In this document: piece after piece, positions 12,501 through 27,500 of the stretch | Position numbering within the stretch: the stretch's first letter is position 1 | Layout: each line of letters begins with the position of its first letter | NCBI GenBank assembly: GCA_038501625.1 | Contig: JAZAYU010000003.1 | Coordinates: 306,001-370,000 of the forward strand | DNA from: Corbicula japonica | Lineage: Eukaryota > Mollusca > Bivalvia > Venerida > Cyrenidae | Direction: 5' to 3' | DNA: 64,000 bases | Made by a program: the position numbers and the translations under genes | The notes under the pieces: generated by a model | Database searches by the model: none | What the model saw: only the letters and a program-made list of their open reading frames with translations | Told to the model about the DNA's origin: nothing

Positions 12501-15500
12501 TCAGTCTTAGCTTTATCCTTTCTTGCCATCATGTGAGCACATTGACATTTAGGTTACATTTCTGTGGTACAGAGGAAAATTCTTGAAAAATTTTATACTA
12601 GATTTAACCCTTTTCTCCATATATACGGCTTTTATTGTGTGTACAACCAGTGTAGATCCAGATCAGCTGGCACATTTATATTGTCTGATTTGGACTGACA
12701 CTGTTCATTTCTTGGTAAAAATATCCCAACGAATCAAATGCAAAGAGTGTAGATCCTAATCTGATCACATGGATGTCCCAGCTGATCTGGATCTCTATTT
12801 TTCTTCCATGTTATAAAGCTGGTATATAATTATGGTGTTAAGGGTTAATAACTTGAACTGAGATCTTGATTCACTTACCAGGGGAACATAAAATGGATCT
12901 TTGAAGTTGAGGGCTGCAGCAATGGTAAGTATTGGGTCCAAGCAGCCAAACATGGCCCCAAACAATATCATCTTGCCAGTGTGGGGGTCAAGGGGCATTC
13001 TCGCCAGGTGCTTGCCCAATGGAAGCAGATTCTCTTGGCTGTCTAGGGCATTCTGTATATATAAGACAATCAAAGCATTACTAAAAGCTAGATAGGTCTT
13101 TCTTACACTTTGTCTGAATAACAAAAATCTAAGTTTGAAAATGGGTATAACTCTGACAAAAATGACCTTGAACATTATATTTTGGCGACACCTTTAACTT
13201 TTTTTAATTCATATATACAGGTTTTTTCTCATGTGCAACCAGAGTACATCCAGATCAGCTGGCACATCTGTGTTGTCTGATCTGGATCAAAACTGGTCTC
13301 TTCATGTCAGAAATAACCTTATAAATCTACATTGTTTATGATCTGTATAATTTGGCCTTGCTAAGATATTCTAGAATATATATTTGAGTTGAAATAAATA
13401 TATTGGTATAAAAAGTATTTACTCAAACAGAATTTGTAGTAATTAGGAAATCAGAATTTAAGGACATAAAAAATGAAAACTGCATTTTAAACAAATAATA
13501 AATATTATGCAATTTACGTTTGAAACCTAAATCTACAGAATCTGATGTTCTGGCTGATCTGGATATAAACTGTTGCAAATGTGATAAAACAGGTATATAT
13601 GGTGTAAAGGGTTATGAGATATTATTGTATGTTGAGGGTAAGTATTTGATTTAGGAGAGCTAACTAAGTATAATGGCTAGGATTACAAGAAAGTGTTCCA
13701 CATAGTTACTTGCACCTACCAAGTTTTGTAGATTGATAATAGCAGCTTGTAGGGCAGCTAGGGATGGAGGCTGCATGGCCTTCTTCACAAATGGCAGAAT
13801 CTCTCCAAGCTTCAGGTACTGTAATGTAAACAATCACACTAAGTTGTTTTCTTTTTGTTTTGTTTATCTCTTTCCTCATATATATACCTTTTTATGCGTG
13901 TTGGACCAGTGTTGATCCAGATCAGCTGGCACATCTCTGCTGTCTGATCAGGATCTGCACTGGTCACATTTTGGTCAGAAAACAAAACAAATCACCTGAC
14001 AAATCAAAAAACGAACAGTGAAGATCCTGATCAGATGGCACGGATGTGCCTGCTGATCTGGATTTTCACTGTTCACATATGCAAAAAAGATGTGTCTATG
14101 GAGAAAGGGTTAACTGATAAAAACTATTGGCTAATTAGTTTTGAAGAAAATTGATAAAATCAATTGATAATGGTATTTTCATGAGATTTCAAATTCATGG
14201 ACCTGTCTTACCTTAATATCTACGAAATTCCCCTCACCAATAATGAGTACACAGATAATTTTGAGGCACATCAAAGGAAAAGATGTCTTTAGTAATAATA
14301 TTTGACATTTAATTTGTTATTATATTTGGAAACCACTTGCAATTATCCATTACTTTTTCATATCTAATAGGCAACTTTGTTACAATTTTGACCTAATAAG
14401 CAACTTTGTTACACATCCTGACCTAATAGGCAACTTTCTTACACATTCTGACCTAATAGGCAACTTTCTTACACATTTTGACTATATAATTTTATTTGAC
14501 TACACAATGCCTGTGTAGAATTTGGTGTTTCAAGAAACATAATCATGTGTCGCCTAAAATTGCATTTGAAAAGGGTGTAACTAAAAAAAATGTGAAACAG
14601 AATTTATCATTCCTGTTCATACAGATTATATATTCTAAGTATTAAGTAAACAAGACAAGTACTTTCAAAGTAATAATTTATATTAAGTTTCATGTTAAAG
14701 TTGAGGACTACCTGATGCGCCACCAGACGAAAAAATAAGCAATGCACGATATTTTTTGGAATGATGTCAGCTGTTCAAAGACATATTTGTGGCGTGCCCC
14801 TTATAGATAAGAACTTACTTTTATTTGCAAGCAGAGCTCTTCCAGGCGTGTTCTGAGAATCTCTGGAGGTAGATAGTCTAGCATGTAGGACTCTTGATGA
14901 CTTGTGTACAGATGATAACATTCACCAGGCTGTACTCTGTAAATTACAGCCAGGGCCCCAAGATCAAGAAACCGGTCTTAATTAACAACCATCTCATTGG
15001 CTGAAATGGCGAATGGTCGCCATTTCTGCCAAACAGATGCTTGAGATTTGTGACTGGTCTCCATCTCAGTTTTATGATCTTGGGACCAGACTTCAAGGTT
15101 CATAAAACAGAGACGGGAACCATTTTCAAGCATTGCCACTGGCTATTCCTAAGAATGAGCTTATTTCAACAGTGCAAAGGCAGCCAGTATACTCAAACTC
15201 TGTATTATTGACGCATCTCTATTACCGACATAAATGAGTTCTTTAGGTATGTGTTTCCATTTTTGATATCTTTGACCTAGATTTGCCGAACTCAGTCATT
15301 CCTTGGTATATATTACTTTGATATGTTATATTTTCGCCAAAATACAAAAGTAATGAACTTATATTGAACTGCCTATTGAACTGCCTAAGAAACATTAATA
15401 ATTTTCACAGGAACGTCAATAATACAGCGTTCCATACTAATACTTGAACAATTATCATGGGAAACTGTGCAAAGCATGTGAATTGTTCTCTAATTATTTT

Positions 15501-18500
15501 CTCTCTTTTTTTTTAATGTCAAAAGTATTTAGTGTGCTGTAGTGTATCATAAATATTGTTTTGTCATAAGGCATACATAAAACGATTTCAATAGATGCAG
15601 ACTCCTGCATTTTGATGCAAGCACATTAAAATTTGTCCACTTTTGACAATACCTGGGCTGAAGGTTATAAAACTGAGTTTGGAAACCAGTCTCAAATCTC
15701 AAGCATCTGATTGGCTGAAATGGCGACCAGTCGCCATTTCAGCCAATCAAATGCTTGAGATTTGAGACTGGTTTCCATGCTCAGTTTTATAACCTTGGGC
15801 ACTGATACTGAGCATGGATCATTTTGATGCAAGAGAATTTAGGAAAAGTAGTTGTAAAACTTTAGATAAATATTGTGACTCTTGAATTTTACTTATAAAG
15901 TAAATACTTATTTGACCATTGAAAATAAATTAAAAATGAAAATAAATAGCGTCAAATTACCTTCCTGCACGCCCCCTCCTCTGCCGGGCATTAGCTCGGG
16001 ACACCATTTCAGAATCAAGTGTTGCTAAATTATTCTCTGGTGTGAAACCTTTCACCTTGATTCGGCCTCCATCTATCACATATACTATATCATCTATTGT
16101 GATACTGAAACAAGATTATAACTCGAGGTTATCATGTGCAGAATTTAATGATCAAAATAAGAATCAGAATAGATCAGAGGTTTCCAGAGACTGACCTGGG
16201 AAATTGCAATTACAGATTTTTAATTTTGGAGGTGTATAAATTTCATGCAGTCATAATTTTGTGCATTTTCAATTCCGATATTTAAAATTTGTAAATTTTC
16301 TGCGGCTAAAAATACATAAAAATTAAACCACCACCAATATTAATGACTTCACAGTTCTCTGTAATAAATTTTATTTGCATAGGACAATTTTTCATGCATT
16401 CTGTATTGAGACACATGACATAGCAAAGGTCAGTTTGATGGTTTGATCGGACAGACATTTATCACAAACTTTGCATAAATTTAAAACCATGCAAAATGGC
16501 TTTCAAAGTTAATTTGCAAAGTAAAATGATATTATAGTACATGTACTCCAAACTGCCAAATGATCGTGAACGTACCTGGTCTCAGCAATATTTGTGGCTA
16601 TGATGATTTTTCTCACTCCTACTGGGGGTCTTTCAAACACCTCACGCTGATTTAATGTTGGCATCATGGAATGCAAAGGTATCATTCTATATTTAGCTGC
16701 AAAAAAAGAGATCAAATTCAGAGTTCAGATCTAAATCTAGCTGCTATCAAAGAGAACATATGACATATCATTTTAAATTTAACCGATATCAAAAGTGATA
16801 AAGTGGCATAATTCCATATTTAGCTAATATCAAAGAATCATGTGACAATACTTATAGGTTATTAGACGTTTTTTACTGTACAATACGGGAATATATTTGG
16901 ACGAGTACACAGCTTGAAAAGTCATATTGGACGAGCCGTTAGGCGAGTCCAATATGACTTTTCAAGCTGTGTACGAGTCCAAATATATCCCGTATTGTAC
17001 AGTAAAACGTCTAATAACCTTTTTATTCTACATCTAATAAATGAAGCATGACTTTTCAAGCGTTTAAAGACTATTCCATATATATTCCATATTGTACGGT
17101 CCAATATTTTATTAAGTTCTCTTACTTGATTAGTTTTACTTGACGCTTTACTCATCTCTGTGTGTATTTAAAGACAAGCGCCTACACGACCACGTGTTTT
17201 TTTCATTCGGATCATTTTTACGGTCAACGGCTTTTATCGTTGTAAAACAATGGTAAAGTGCATTTGCACTTAATCATCCAATATGAAAAAAATACGGACT
17301 TTTTTGGATCCAATGCGGGAAAATATTGGACGGTCACGTGGTACAATTAAAGGACGCTAATTGGATGAATTTATTAGATGTAGAATAATAGGCTTTATTT
17401 TCAAGACTGCTAGCATCATCAGAATGCCATTAAATATCCTAGTTTACAATAGTTCTGTTTGGAAATCCATCCTCAAGGAATGAAATTACATAAATACCAA
17501 GCAAAATAACATCAGATTTCCATGCTAACAAAGTTGTTAACAAGAGTATAAGTTTCTTGCCCGAGTGTGACGTGAATAAGGAAAAACCTGTCACCAAGGG
17601 GGAACTGTGTTTGCAGGAATGAGCAGCAAAAACGAGGCTCTGCTGAGTTCCTGCAAAAAAGTTCACCCAAAGTGACAGATTTTTCTATCTTGTGCTAAAG
17701 TCCCGTGCAAGATACTTTTACTTTCATTCTTTTTACCGCTCATAACATTTGCGTATATTTATACAAAGAAAATTTGTTTCCATACTCTGAAATGTTGACG
17801 TTAACAAATGGGCGGTCGAACGAACTGATATATGGACAAGTGCAACTCTATATGCCTCCCACTTTGTGGGGGCATGAAAAGATCAGTCTGAAAGTGAATT
17901 AGAAAGTATAGATAAATAGCTGCTCTTCCAGAACTTACATGGAGAGAAGAATGTATCAGCTGAGAGAAGCTTATGTAGCTCACTGATGTCTGACCAGCCT
18001 GGCAGGAACACAAGTATAGCACCTTCCTGAAATATAGAAAGTTTACAGCATGATTAGAGACACATCTGGCCTCAAGATAATAAAACTGAGAAGAACCAGC
18101 CCAAATCTCAAGCATCTGATTGGCGGAAATGGCGACTGATCACCATTTCAGCCAATCAGATGCTTAAGATTTGAGACTGGTTTTCATTCTCAGTCTTATA
18201 ATTTTCAGCATGGAACTTTACTTTGAACAAACAGTACTAACAAAAGTGTCATCTACCAACAATGAACAATCTAAATATGAAGTCTCTTTACTGCAGATCA
18301 AACTGTTGTTAGGTTAATGACCAGAAACGCCATTTCAGTGTGAAAGGACACAGTGACTTGACCTTTGACCTTTTTACATTGTCACCTTAGAGAAAATGGT
18401 ATAATTACCATTGAAAAAGAAGGAGTTATACAGTTATTGCGCTAAGGTGACAAATATTTTATGGAGTATAGGGTCAAATGGGGCGCATCACGGGAAAAGG

Positions 18501-21500
18501 TACCTTCGGACAGTTGACGTCAATCCTTGAAATGACGTCATAAAGTTGAGCAGACGACATTAATTATTATGCATTTCGCGTTTAAAATATCATTTTATTG
18601 TCAAAATGTGTAAGAAAAGCACTTGTTAGTTATGAGAAATTTATAGATAGCTGTAAGTTCTTTCTAAATATAGTAACAACTAAAATGTCACAAACTATGA
18701 CCGAAGGTACCTTTTGCCGTGGCGCGCCCCAAATGAGAGGATCGTGAGTAATCACTTACCCCTTTAGCTGTGACTATGTATTTTATGAGCTGTCTGATCA
18801 GTTCTAGATCTATCTTCTTCATGTTCATACATTGTAGAGCCTCTAGAGTATTTCCTGAATATCTGAAGTCACATGCAAAAATCATTCTTATTATAACATA
18901 TACAGTGAAGTCGAAACCTCCAGCATTTGGGGAAAACCTTGTGCAGTTTTGGTAATCCCACCATGTTTCAATATTTTTCACCATCTTAGAAAAAATGACA
19001 GTTGGGCAGTATATTTGCGATAAAATGAACTTTCTCTTGAATTACTGTTTCTCCTTTCTTTATACAGAATGATAGATCAGTAATTATACAATCTCACTGA
19101 AGTCAGATCAAACAAAATGTTAGATATGAGGATGGCCCACAAATATAAGCTATAGTGGTTTTCCATTATAACTATTTTTAGAAACAGTCTACACAGGAAT
19201 CCTAATTCATAACGCTATCAGCAAGGGTCTCAAATGGGATGATAAAATAAAGTGTACTTACAGTGGAAATGAATGCAATACTACATCAAATACACATGAT
19301 ATACATTGTTCAAATCTGTAACACCGACTTTTCTCCAGCATGTTTCTATAAATAATTAGAGTTTTGTTATAACAAAATAAACTCATTACCTTTTACCACC
19401 AGTATTAACCCCACCCTTCAAGTTGCGCAGCCACACGTGCAGGGCCTCTTCCTCTTCCTGAGCCTCCTGGTACTGTTTCTTGTTTCGGGGCCTCGGCTTC
19501 AACATCTTCTCTGGTACAGTGTAACTGGTGGGAAATTGTTATAACTGATGATCAGAACTGAACATGACATTATATCATCACAATTAACCCTTTCCTCCAT
19601 ATATACGCCTTTTTACGAATGTGTGACCAGTTTAGATCCAGATCAGGCGACTCATCTGTGCCATCTGATCAGGATCTCCACTGGTCGTATTTTGGTCAGA
19701 AATAACCTAACAAATAAAAAAGCGAACAGTTTAGATACCATCAGACGGCATGGATGTGCCAGCTGATCTGGATCTAAACTGTTCGCCCTTGCAATAAAGG
19801 TTTATCTATGGGAAAAAGGGTTAATGTAACACAGTGTAACAGAAAGAAAGTTATTAGAATGTCACCAAGTGTGACTCATGATAAAGCATGAGAACTGACA
19901 AGACATTGTGTTTAACTGCCATCCAAAAGGATCTACACTGACAGCTTCTTGGTCATAAATAATCTAATGAAACTAAAAGCAAAAATTTAAAATGCTGATC
20001 ACATTGCACTGATGTGCCAGATGATCTGGATCTAAACCGTTCTCCCATATGATAAAACTCATCATCTAGGTAGTAAAAACATTAAACAGTTCAACATATT
20101 TAAACATCAGGGCTTTCCCCAGGCAATTATGGCATACCGGCGCCGGGATGCCTTAATTTCTAAACTAACATTTGCGGGACGCTTATAATCTGCCGGTATG
20201 CCATAAATCCTGGCCGGGATGATATAAAATTCAATAAACATGGTCAATAAACATGTCAAATTACGAAACTTTCTCGCCAATTTCAAGAGTTTCTCTGATA
20301 TTGTTAAGCGTCTACTGTACAAGATCACACCTTACAATATTTAATGAGCGTCTGCTGTGTATCAGAAGTCGGATAGTTGGATGAGTGTCTGTTGAATACA
20401 GAGAAGACGGTCGTAAATCAACCAATTAAGAACAGATTATCTTGGCAGTTATGATGGCCTAAATGAGATTAAAATCGTTATATTGTTCTTTGATGACCTG
20501 CTAACTGTGAAGTTGTGATCATGTAAGCGGTAAATGATAATCTTGTCACTTTTATTAAAAGGTGATTACAGAAGGTTTATTATAACAAATAATAACCAAA
20601 AATGAAGACAATTTTAAAGTAATTTAATGCTATAAAAGTACATACTGTACATCTTTAAATGGCCATTCTATTGAACATGTTGACTTTCCAACATATATTA
20701 AATTGTGGCATAATCATAATGACAAGAACAGGTCTGCAATCAAGGGCTTTGTATGTAGTGTGAGATATGTTGCAACAAGAGACAATTGTGGCATGTTTTT
20801 TTAGACTGATGTACATAAAAAATGAAGCAACAACTGTTTTTTTTAATAAGTACAATACAATAGCAAGTGTGTGGTAGTTCTGTGAAAAATGTACTTTGTC
20901 ATGTTTCAATAAAACTTATAAAACTATGTTGCTTTGTGCTAAATATATATTAATATATTTGATAGATGCACCCATCAACCATGTGAAAATATTTTGCATG
21001 AATTAGCACGTCACGCGTAGAATGCCAGGATGCCTTAAAATTTTTCTGGGGAAGGCCCTGAACATAATCTGTTCACCTTTGGCATATGTGGTCTAAAATA
21101 TCTAGTTTCAGGTTATAAGACTGTCTTAACATGCTTAAAACATGTTCTTAAAAAAAAAGAATTTAAATTTCTAAAACATTGCTTTGCGTTAATAATTATG
21201 TTGATCAGACTTTTACATATAATGGTAATGATGGTATAATACACCTACTTAAGTAGTTCTATGACATCTTCCAGCAGAAATTCTTGTACCGGGAAAGTGA
21301 AACCAGGGATGTTCAATGTGGGACAGTTGTCTGAAAGTATACAACAGCCATCTAAATGTCTGAAATATTCTCCCTACTGCTGGCTCAACGTTTGCATGAA
21401 AATAATAGTGTGTCTTGAATTTCAGACTATTTAAAAATCAGTGACATGGTTTTAAAGTTAAACTTCAACAACCCTGAAAAAGAAAAAGACTACATAAAAT

Positions 21501-24500
21501 GAAACTTCAGGATTTGATGAAAACCTATTTCATTAAAAACAGTATTTTGTACACTGCGCTTTACTAAGTGCAATGTATTACAATTATTAAGATACCGAAA
21601 ATGTTTTAAAATCCCTGCATATGTAGTCAATGCAGCAAATCAGAATTGTTATGTGTAAGCAAAAGTATCAAATTACTTTTCAAGAAATCTCAGAAAATAT
21701 TAGTGTGAAGTAACTGCAATTTGCTTTTTCTGTTTGTTGTTTTGTCAATGATTATACATTAACTCTCTCCCGCTTCCAGAGGCAAACAAACAAATCCAAA
21801 AATTCATGCATAAAGCTATCAAAAAGCTATCCAGTCACATGATTAACCCATTACTCCAAATAAATACACATTTGAATGCCTGTGTGACCAGTGTAGATCC
21901 AGATCTGCACTATTAACTTTTTGGTCAGAAATAACCTAATTAATCAAAAAGTGAACAGTGCAGATCCTGTCAGATGGCACAGATGTGCCAGCTGATCTGG
22001 ATCTACACTGTTCTCCCATGCAATTAAGGCATATATACAGTAAAACTTCGAAAAATCGAATACTTGGGGATTTTGAAAATGTTCGAGTTTTCCATGGTTC
22101 TCAAGTTTTTGAGGTTTTTCTTAATGTCCATTTTTTTTTAGTAAAGTCGTATAAACACATGCTTGTGATCTCGTTGTTGACTATGCTTTCGGAATATCAT
22201 CCAATTTTAAATGATTATTATAGACACTGTATTTTGTTAAACCCTTATATCTGTTTAAAAAGGGTTTGATGTATTTTTTCAATAAAATGGCTTTTTAAAC
22301 ATTTCTTGCTGAAAGTGTCCGAGAACTTTTATACTTTACAAACGGTGCGTCGTTATTTTTTATATGCATGTTAAAATTACTAGGTCCCGTCAAAATACAA
22401 TGATACAAATTGCCTCGTTTCCTATTCTTTTATTTGAGATAAAAGCAATCATAATTAAATTCTTAAAATTATCGTCTCAACGCAGCCGCCTACCGAGTGA
22501 TCATAAAATTATTTTCTTTCACTAGAACCTGTTTTAATCGAATCAATTAAAACCTGATAGACACTGGCGATTGACAATTAACTGGCAATATAACCCGCCA
22601 CAACATGCGAGAACTACGCGTCACCGTTAACCAGTTAATCCAGAGAGGTGTGAAAATTAATCGCTTGTTTATTACTCGAGTTTTCCGATGTAAACAAAAA
22701 AGAAATATGTTTCAAGGGACCGACACATGTCCTCGAGATTTCGAGTTTTCGAAGTTTGAGTTTTCCATGGTATTTTTATATAGAATATATAAGAAAATTG
22801 CCGGGACCAACAAAACTACTTTGAGTTTTACCGAGTGCTCGAGTTTTTGAAGTTCGAGTTTTCGAAGATTTACTGTATAGAGAGGAAGGGTTAAAGACTA
22901 AGAGTATTTACCAAAGTATCTCGAGAAAGCCTCGGCATTAAGAGTGGCACTCATCAGGACGAGTTTGAGATCACGTCGTTTCTTGAGAATGTCTCGCAGT
23001 ATTATAATTAGGAAATCTGACAACAGATCTCGCTCATGGATCTCGTCCAATATGATATGTGTTGCTTTATTAAACACTCTGTAAATGAAAATATATATAA
23101 TTACAAATAATTTCAACTATGAAAATTTGTTGCAATTTACCATGGAAACAAGATGCAAGAATACAAAAAGAAACAAATGGGCAAATCAGGGGAAAAGGCC
23201 TCTTATGGAAATTTAATTTGATGTTATTCCTTAAAATGATGACATATTTTTGAGCAGACAACATCAGGGCTCTCACAAGACTTGCAAATCAGCGGAGTTT
23301 TGTCATAATTTTACTGAATTATCATAAAGCTTTCAGTCAACAGCATTCTTTCCCTAATGATATAGTCTATATGAAAATACTTCACCCATAGCTCAAAGAA
23401 GGTCACTTTTGGGAGACCACTTCTCCCAAATCTCCCTCTAGTAAGAGCCCTTAACATATTCTATGCATTTGGTGATTAAAATGTTTTGTCATAACATGTA
23501 ACAAGATCACCTTAAGTTATGAAAAAAAAGAAAATCAGGAGTTATTTCCAATATAGTAACAACTTACAAGTAAACTTTTATATCTAACTCTTTTAATGCA
23601 AAATTGGAAATCAGCATCATTTTTTGGTATGTGAAATAAACCAGACTTCTGGAATTGATTAAAGCTCTTTTTAAGGCCAATTTTCATGAATATTCCAAAT
23701 GCACAACAAGAATTAACAATATATATCTAACAGTATGGTGTAAGCGTTTAATTTAAAAATTGAAAGATAAATTTACTGGTAACTTACGGATCCTGTTCCA
23801 GCACTTTTAATAGTATTCCAGTCGTACAGTACAGTATAGAGCCACTGGTTCGAGGTAACTTACTGAAATTTAGAGTTTATACTTCATTGTTCAAGAAGAC
23901 TGAAGTAAATTGTACTGTTTGGTACAAATAACTTATTTTTTTTATTTAATATATACCAGTGTGTCAACAGTAGTGTATAATTTAAATCATGACAGCTTTA
24001 TGCGACATTACAGTTTTGTACAATGTTGTCAAGGGCAACTATGCAAGCCTTTAAAGATAAAAGCATTTTAATTTATCTGAACAAAAGTTACAGCTCATTA
24101 CAGGGCCTGATAATTGTCATTCCCAATATACCAAAGTCGCTCAAACATGGTACAAATATTAAATAAATAAGAAATAGAGAACACTCACTTTTCTAATCTG
24201 ATCATATATCCAGCAGATATACCGCAACTTTCTGCCCTCTCGGCAGCCACCCTCTCTGCTACCTGGTAACAGTAAAAAGTCTAACCAGATCTCTCAGAGA
24301 ACACTGAATTTGCTCAACTATTATAATTACCATAATCTTAGGACAGTAAAAAAAATTTAACACTAGACGGGTGTTTAGTTGAACACTTGTTTCGCCCTCG
24401 GGTACTTGGTCAGAAGTACAAAAAGGGACATAACTCCATCAAATGTGACCTTGACCGCAAGAATTTGACATCATCACCATGTTGTCATAAGCAACAAAAC

Positions 24501-27500
24501 TTCAAAGTTTGATAATGAAATATTAAGAAATGGCAAAGTTATAGCCAACATTAATTTTTTATGTCAAAATCAAAGTACAAAAAGGGGGCATAACTCCATC
24601 AAATGTGACCATGACCTTTATAATTTGGCATCATCATGACTGTGTTGTCATAAGCAATATAATTTGAGAGTTCAATGAAGAAATATTAAGAAATGGCAAA
24701 GTTATAGCCAACATTAAGTTTCTGTGACAGACCGATGGACAGACGAATGGAAAAAGTGATCCCTATGTATTCCCGTTTTTGGAAAGGGTAACACACAAAT
24801 TTTGGGACCCAATATTAAGGGTTCCAAAAAATAAATTGTTAAAAAGCTAAAGGACACTGAAAAATACTGATCCTAACAGTGTATATAAAAATAAAGGGAC
24901 ACAAAAAAATAAATAACTCAAAAAAATAAGGGTATTTAAATACATGTATTTGCATTTTAATATTTATATTGCATTTACATATTGATACATATTGATTGAA
25001 TGATATTGCTATTAAATATTTACACTGCATTTACTTTAGTATTTATAATGCATTGACATATTTATATTGCATTTAGATAATCACCTGATAAAGCATTAAA
25101 ACAAATATGAATATGCATAAATTAACATACAGTTATTGCACTAATACGTCGAGGTTGTGTACAAATAATACGACACTGTGACCCTTTTCCACGCTCTATG
25201 AAGTCATCAAGAATATACTGCGGCACCTGAAATATAAATATAAATATTGTTTATAAAGGTCACTTACAAATATGGATCAGCTCCCTTTAACATTCCCTGT
25301 GATATATGGGATTTATATTATCAGAATCTCAGTCATTTGATTTGACTTATATCTGTATTTAGATAACTCCCATTAGGGGATATTTTACAGCAGCATATGA
25401 CCTTTTCTTTTTAAAATACATAAAATCCTGCTTTTAACTTTCATACTGAAAAGCACAGCACCAAGAGGGGCTATAGTTCTACACAAAAAAGTCTTAAATT
25501 AAACCCCTCCACACCCCTACACCTGTCCAAGAAAGATTCCATCTTTAGTCTAATGTATTAAGTCAATGCAGAGGGGGTCAGAAAGTGTAGCAAAACTGCC
25601 ATACGAGCTTTAACCCCTTCCTTCTGTTTTTTAACCCCTTCCTTCTGTTTCTATATTGAAGAGGTTGACAAAATATGTGCCCGCCAAGTATGTTCCTGCT
25701 ACACTCATTTCAGAAATGAAATATAATATTTTTTCCTCGCTTCTACATTTATATACATACTTGGGTAGTTTTACCACAGCCTGTCTCTCCGCTGAGAACC
25801 ACAACCTGGTTGGAATCTATCAAATTCACTATTTTCTGAAAAGAAAAAAAATTATCATTTCACTCAATGTTGAGTGAACCAATTCTCTTATTATCTTCAA
25901 ATACAAAATATCAATAGTGATAAAATGTCTGTTTTCATCGTGTTGTCGACAAACTAGATGGGTGTTCACTTGAACAAAAGGGGCATAACTCCATCAAATG
26001 TGAAATTGACCTTATAATAATTGACATCTTCATCATTGTGTTGTCATAAGCAACATAATTTGAAAATTTGATGACGAAATATTAAGAAATGGCAAACTTA
26101 TAGCCAATGTTAAGTTTCTATGTCAAAATCAAATTTCAAAAACAGGCATAACTCCATCAAATGTTACTTGACCTAAAGAATTTGGCATCATCATGATGAC
26201 TGTGTTGTCATAAGCAATATAACATGAAAATTTGATGAAGAAATGTTAAGAAATGGCAAATTTATAGACAGCGTTAAGTTTTTTGTGACAGACAGACCGA
26301 TGAACAGACAGACAGACAGAGCAATCCCAATGAATCACCATTTCTCGAAAGAGCGACACAAAAATTGGTTCTTTAAGACTGATAATAGCCAAAATTATTT
26401 TTTATTTGTGATTTCAGTGGTATCACTAACAGTTTATTTTGCAAAGATTTAAATTTCACGATTTTCACGCTAGGGTAAATGCACAAATATGAACCCCATA
26501 AAAATTATACATCAAGTTATAATTGTTTTTATACAAAAATACGATTAAGCAAATTTATGCCAGCGTGATTATATCATTAATTTAGTGGCCTTGCTAAAAA
26601 AATCAGTCCCTGTGAAATAACGTGATACAAACGGAACTATGTACTATGCACTAGTCTATGCTAAAATCATTCATGGGTATATAATAAATATTCAAAATTA
26701 GCTCACTCAAAATATACCTGGCTCGACATTAAACTATAAATGGCAGTAACATTCATGCCTATATGGTTGGCATTTTGGCCAGAAATAACAAAATATATTA
26801 AAAACCAACCAGCGTTAATCCTGATCAGACTGCAGAGATGTGCTGGTTGATAGGGATCTACAATGGTCATGAAAAATGTAACGTTTAAGGAATTATAACT
26901 GTTGGGTTTGATTAGTTCATGGATCAGAAAGTGCACCATTAACCCTTTTCTCCATGAGCAAACAGTGTAGATCCAGATCAGCCAGCACATCCATTTTGTG
27001 TGATCAGGTTCACTGTTTGCTTTCTGGTCAGATATAATCTAATAAATCAAAAAGGGAACAGTGCTGATCTTGATCAGATGGTACTGATGTGCTAGCTTAT
27101 AAGTATCTTGCATGAGTGTGAGGTGAAGATGGAAAAATCTGTCACCGAGGGGGAACTGTTTTGCGGGAACGAGGCTCTGCCGAGTTCCCGCCAAAACAGT
27201 TCACCCGAGGTGACAGATTTTTCTATCTTTACCGAATGTCCCATGCAAGATACTTTTTCTTGCATACCTTTTACTGTTCCTAACATTTGTTTACACGTAT
27301 ACAAACTAAATTTTGTTTCTTTACGCTAAAATATTGACGTAAACGTAAACCTTATTTTCTAAATGACGTCACTACTTGAAGACGTGACGTCACTCGTGTA
27401 GCACGCGAACGTTATCTTTTCCCTAGGGAAAAGATAAGATTTTCTTTCCCCGGTAAAACACGCGGAAATATTTATCCGGTATGCAAGAATATTTAGATCT

